From positions 1 to 15,930 of the forward strand of contig JAZUAN010000035.1 of NCBI GenBank assembly GCA_045638005.1: 15,930 nucleotides of DNA, read 5' to 3'. Positions 13,879 through 15,930 of this stretch are shown in pieces (position 1 is the stretch's first letter; each line of letters opens with the position of its first letter). This stretch comes from URNF01 sp045638005. GTDB lineage: Bacteria > Bacillota > Clostridia > Oscillospirales > Acutalibacteraceae. Under the pieces are notes generated by a model, which did not search any database, was not told where the DNA came from, and saw only the letters and a program-made list of their open reading frames with translations. A program made the translations under genes and the position numbers.

Positions 13879-13907
13879 TTGGCAAAACGAAAAAAGTATG
13901 TTATACT
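13879..13907 (+). promoter_or_regulatory. Promoter of the Lys-rich membrane protein gene
   Basis: TTGGCA (13879-13884) and TATACT (13902-13907) are 17 nt apart; TGT directly precedes the -10, making it an extended type. The leader is about 40 nt and contains GGGAGG. Confidence 0.8.
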
Positions 13908-13955
13908 GTTTGGACAAATAGTTTTTAGTAACAACAAAGCGGGAGGAATACCCTC

Positions 13956-15005
13956 ATGGCTGATTGGAAAAAGGTAGAGCAGGCGCTGGGCGACGACGCG
14001 CTGGAAGATGTTAAAAAAAGCGAGAAAAAGCCCGCGACCAAATCCACCAAAGGCGCGACAAAAAAGCCGTCTGAAAAATCGACCGAAAAAGCTGCACCTC
14101 AAGCGGATAAAAAGCCGAAAAACAAGGCTGCTGAAAAACCCGAGGCGAAAAAGACAGCTGTAAAAGAGGTTGAGAAAAAGGCGGCAGAGACGACTGCGCC
14201 CAAAAAGACCAAGGCGGAAAAAGACGCTGAAAAAGAGAAAAAGAAAAAGGAAAAACTGATTGCTTACGGCAGAAAACTCAGAGCGCGTGAGGCGGAAAGA
14301 AACGCCCGCGTGAGCAAATACGGCAATCGTCGCGGCAGATACAAGTGGGCAGCACCGGTCGGATTTTTGATGAGTTTGCTCGCGGTGATCGGTGTGATCG
14401 CCGTGGTTGCTACCGGCGTCGGTATGGTGCGCGATCTTGCGGATGATACCGTGCTGCGTGAGGAGATCTATTATTTCCTGCAACCGCTCACCACCTATAA
14501 TCCCGTCCCCGATTTTTTGGATATCAACGAAGAGGATCATGACGCGTTGATGCGTGCAGCTGTGTGGCGTATTACGGAAGCAGAGCGTGTGCGTATGCTG
14601 CGCGAAAAAGATGATAACACTGCGTATGAGCTGGATAATAACGGCAGATTGATCGTGCCGGTTACTGAGGTAGAAGCGGAGTATAAATATCTGTTCGGCG
14701 ACGCGGCTGTGCTCAAACACCGCACACTCGGCGAGGATGACGTGGAATACAGCGAGAGCAATTCCTGCTACTACATTCCTTTCAACTTCATCAGTTCCTT
14801 GCATCAGCCGGTCATTGATACCATTCGCCGCCGCGGCGACGAATATCAGGTGCGTGTCGCGTATGTTTCGGTGAACGATCTGGAAGTGGATGAGCATGGC
14901 AATACCGTCGATCCCACACCGGATATGGCTGACTTCACACAGATTTTCGTGCTCAAACGTGTGGATGGACATTTCACTGTTACCGCGGTTGGCTCGGAAG
15001 CGTAA
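13956..15005 (+). CDS. Lys/Ala/Glu-rich single-pass membrane protein, unknown function
   Basis: A 349-residue protein at ATG 13956 behind GGGAGG. Residues 20-120 are very rich in Lys, Ala, Glu and Thr with repeated KK-PEKs and EKKAAE-like pieces, resembling a histone-H1-type disordered tail and possible coiled coil (KAEKDAEKEKKKKEK). A basic stretch NRRGRYK precedes one membrane helix at about 131-158. Residues 160-349 form an outer domain with PLTTYNPVPDFLDINEEDHD, and SESNSCYYIPFNF. The positive-inside rule puts the Lys-rich tail in the cytoplasm, where it could touch nucleic acid or acidic partners. I recognise no named family. It has its own promoter and is followed by a separately promoted lipoprotein. 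Confidence 0.85.
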   Translation: MADWKKVEQALGDDALEDVKKSEKKPATKSTKGATKKPSEKSTEKAAPQADKKPKNKAAEKPEAKKTAVKEVEKKAAETTAPKKTKAEKDAEKEKKKKEKLIAYGRKLRAREAERNARVSKYGNRRGRYKWAAPVGFLMSLLAVIGVIAVVATGVGMVRDLADDTVLREEIYYFLQPLTTYNPVPDFLDINEEDHDALMRAAVWRITEAERVRMLREKDDNTAYELDNNGRLIVPVTEVEAEYKYLFGDAAVLKHRTLGEDDVEYSESNSCYYIPFNFISSLHQPVIDTIRRRGDEYQVRVAYVSVNDLEVDEHGNTVDPTPDMADFTQIFVLKRVDGHFTVTAVGSEA

Positions 15006-15093
15006 AATCTTGCAAGAACATTAGGCGAAAAGCAGCGGATGCAGATTGTTCTGTCGCCTCTCCAAAATGTACTTGCTTTTTCATGTGCGTTCG

Positions 15094-15122
15094 TTTACAA
15101 TGAGAACTGATAACGATAAAAT
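15094..15122 (+). promoter_or_regulatory. Promoter of the lipoprotein gene
   Basis: TTTACA (15094-15099) and TAAAAT (15117-15122) are separated by 17 nt. The leader would be about 14 nt and carry AAAAGGAGG at 15126-15134. No gene is seen between 15006 and 15093. Confidence 0.7.
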
Positions 15123-15142
15123 TGAAAAAGGAGGCACCCCCT

Positions 15143-15930
15143 ATGAGAAAAATTGCTTTGTTTCTTGTCTGTTTGGCGTTTGTGTTTTGCCTTGCGGCTT
15201 GCAAAAAGAAGACCACGGATGTTGACACCGCGACCACCACTACCACTGATACGGCTGCCGATGATACCACCGATGTAACCGGTGATGGTCAAGACGAGGA
15301 GACGGACGGCACTGCTGCGAACGATGAGCAAGTGTCGGTCGGTACTACCGCCGGTTCCAAGGATCAAGGAAACCAAAAAGAGGATAAAAAGACCTCTGCA
15401 AAAACGACTAAAAAACAGGCTTCCATCGATGTTTCAATAGAGGATCTGCTGCCGCCGAGTGGGGGCACGAGCAAGACCTCGCACGTTACCGTGACCGACA
15501 GCAAGGGGAATGCCGTAACTACATATGTACCGGTGACCGACAAAAACGGCGCTGTGAAAACCACCTATGTCACCGTGACTGACAAAAATGACAAACCGGT
15601 GACCACCTATGTGCCGGTAACCGATAGCAAGGGCACCACCAAGACTACTCGTGTACCGGTGACCGATAGCAAAGGCACCACCGTTACGGACAAAGACGGT
15701 GAAGTCAAAACAACAGCCGTGCCGGTGACCACCGGTAGCGTGGTGACCTCCGCCAGTGTGGTGACTACCGGCAGTGTTGTGACCAGTGCGATCGAAGTGA
15801 CCGAACCGACCACGGAGGCTACTACCGAAGCCACCGAAACCACTACCGAGGCCACCGAAACCACTACCGAGGCCACCGAAACCACTACCGAAGCCACCGA
15901 AACCACTACCGAGGCTGCTACAACTACCAC
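15143..15930 (+). CDS. Thr-rich repeat lipoprotein, C-terminus beyond the window
   Basis: ATG 15143 follows AAAAGGAGG by 8 nt, and the frame is open for 262 codons to the window edge. The signal peptide MRKIALFLVCLAFVFCLAAC ends in the lipobox LAAC, so Cys20 should be lipid-modified and the protein held on the outer face of the membrane. Residues 21-100 are Thr/Asp/Glu/Lys-rich and probably disordered. Then come five units of about 14 residues of the type VTDSKGNAVTTYVP, a Val/Thr/Ser stretch (GSVVTSASVVTTGSVVTSAI) and a TTTEATE repeat tail still running at the edge. It looks like a surface stalk carrying a domain that is not visible here. No binding or enzyme domain can be seen, so the function is unknown. 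Confidence 0.85.
   Translation, partial: MRKIALFLVCLAFVFCLAACKKKTTDVDTATTTTTDTAADDTTDVTGDGQDEETDGTAANDEQVSVGTTAGSKDQGNQKEDKKTSAKTTKKQASIDVSIEDLLPPSGGTSKTSHVTVTDSKGNAVTTYVPVTDKNGAVKTTYVTVTDKNDKPVTTYVPVTDSKGTTKTTRVPVTDSKGTTVTDKDGEVKTTAVPVTTGSVVTSASVVTTGSVVTSAIEVTEPTTEATTEATETTTEATETTTEATETTTEATETTTEAATTT
15491..15724 (+). repeat. 42-bp tandem coding repeat
   Basis: Units begin with a GTG or GTA valine codon at 15491, 15533, 15575, 15617 and 15659. Each encodes about VTDxxGxxxTTYVP; the fifth is longer, with an inserted second TDKDGEVKTT piece, as if two units recombined. The DNA has diverged more than the protein, so the repeat is old or under selection for protein pattern. Confidence 0.85.
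15815..15919 (+). repeat. 21-bp tandem coding repeat (Thr/Glu/Ala)
   Basis: Five units of 21 bp, nearly identical (type GAAACCACTACCGAGGCCAC plus C), encode E-T-T-T-E-A-T. The high DNA identity implies recent expansion and possible length variation between strains. The array may continue past the window edge. Confidence 0.9.

Noticed and set aside
13649..13921. 90-codon plus-strand frame in the gap after pnp
   Set aside because: No ribosome binding site, no family features, and it runs through a terminator and the next gene's promoter.
13731..14972. 413-codon minus-strand frame opposite the Lys-rich protein
   Set aside because: Phe/Leu-rich text results from reading Lys/Glu codons backwards; no start signal, and the plus frame has promoter, ribosome site and sensible topology.
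15006..15060. AGGCGA/TCGCCT arms as terminator of the Lys-rich protein gene
   Set aside because: Six-bp arms around a long loop and no T-run afterwards; not convincing.
15815..15919. CRISPR-like tandem repeat
   Set aside because: Units are 21 bp, contiguous without spacers, and in frame with a lipoprotein; this is a coding repeat.
15607..15930. Minus-strand Val/Ser repeat frame at the right edge
   Set aside because: Antisense of the Thr-rich repeats of the lipoprotein.

Overview
The window reads as the chromosome of a low-to-mid-GC Gram-positive bacterium, most likely a gut-type member of class Clostridia (order Oscillospirales or a relative). This is an inference from gene content and signals: AGGAGG-type ribosome binding sites, TTGACA/TATAAT promoters, intrinsic terminators with T-runs, a DUF4830 protein, an orphan MsmX-type sugar ATPase, IspD of the MEP pathway, and a lipoprotein with a Thr-rich repeat tail. 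No ribosomal RNA or taxonomic marker settles the species.

Layout. Positions 1-860 hold the start of a zinc-ribbon gene (minus strand) and a tRNA locus. The locus has a complete tRNA-Pro(CGG), a duplicated 5' half of the same tRNA under a consensus promoter, tRNA T-arm fragments in both orientations and two copies of a 32-bp repeat. Positions 965-1734 hold two truncated genes meeting head to head: an AraC-type regulator lacking its N-terminus and a nagA remnant. Positions 1818-4198 are an intact two-gene operon, a beta-CASP metallo-beta-lactamase-fold RNase-like protein and a short-chain dehydrogenase. Positions 4301-4599 are two fused fragments, the start of an aldose-1-epimerase-like gene and the end of an unidentified gene. 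From 4665 to 9848 all genes are on the minus strand: msmX-like ATPase, RsuA-family pseudouridine synthase, a tRNA-like inverted-repeat element, a DUF4830 membrane protein, asnB and ispD. A divergent promoter region at 9849-10030 separates these from plus-strand genes: a shortened sugar-phosphate isomerase-like protein, rpsO, pnp, a Lys-rich membrane-anchored protein, and a lipoprotein that runs off the right edge.

How it works together. rpsO-pnp is the conserved pairing of ribosomal protein S15 with polynucleotide phosphorylase, and both genes have structured leaders that suggest post-transcriptional control. The beta-CASP protein, PNPase and RsuA make the window rich in RNA metabolism. ispD-asnB is a tight operon whose parts share sequence: the asnB ribosome binding site lies in the last ispD codons. 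The MsmX-like ATPase stands alone, as expected for a shared energiser of several sugar importers.

The main unusual themes are: (1) tRNA-derived repeats, including a promoter-driven 5' half of tRNA-Pro cut in the anticodon loop and a 161-bp inverted-repeat element whose end resembles a tRNA T-arm; (2) a series of deletion scars in carbohydrate genes (AraC/nagA junction, in-frame deletion inside nagA, epimerase fusion, probable in-frame deletion in the isomerase) beside intact housekeeping genes; (3) an 84-nt near-perfect hairpin before pnp; (4) a structured, terminator-ended intergenic stretch after pnp. I see no CRISPR array, phage, insertion sequence, or recognisable defence or biosynthetic system.
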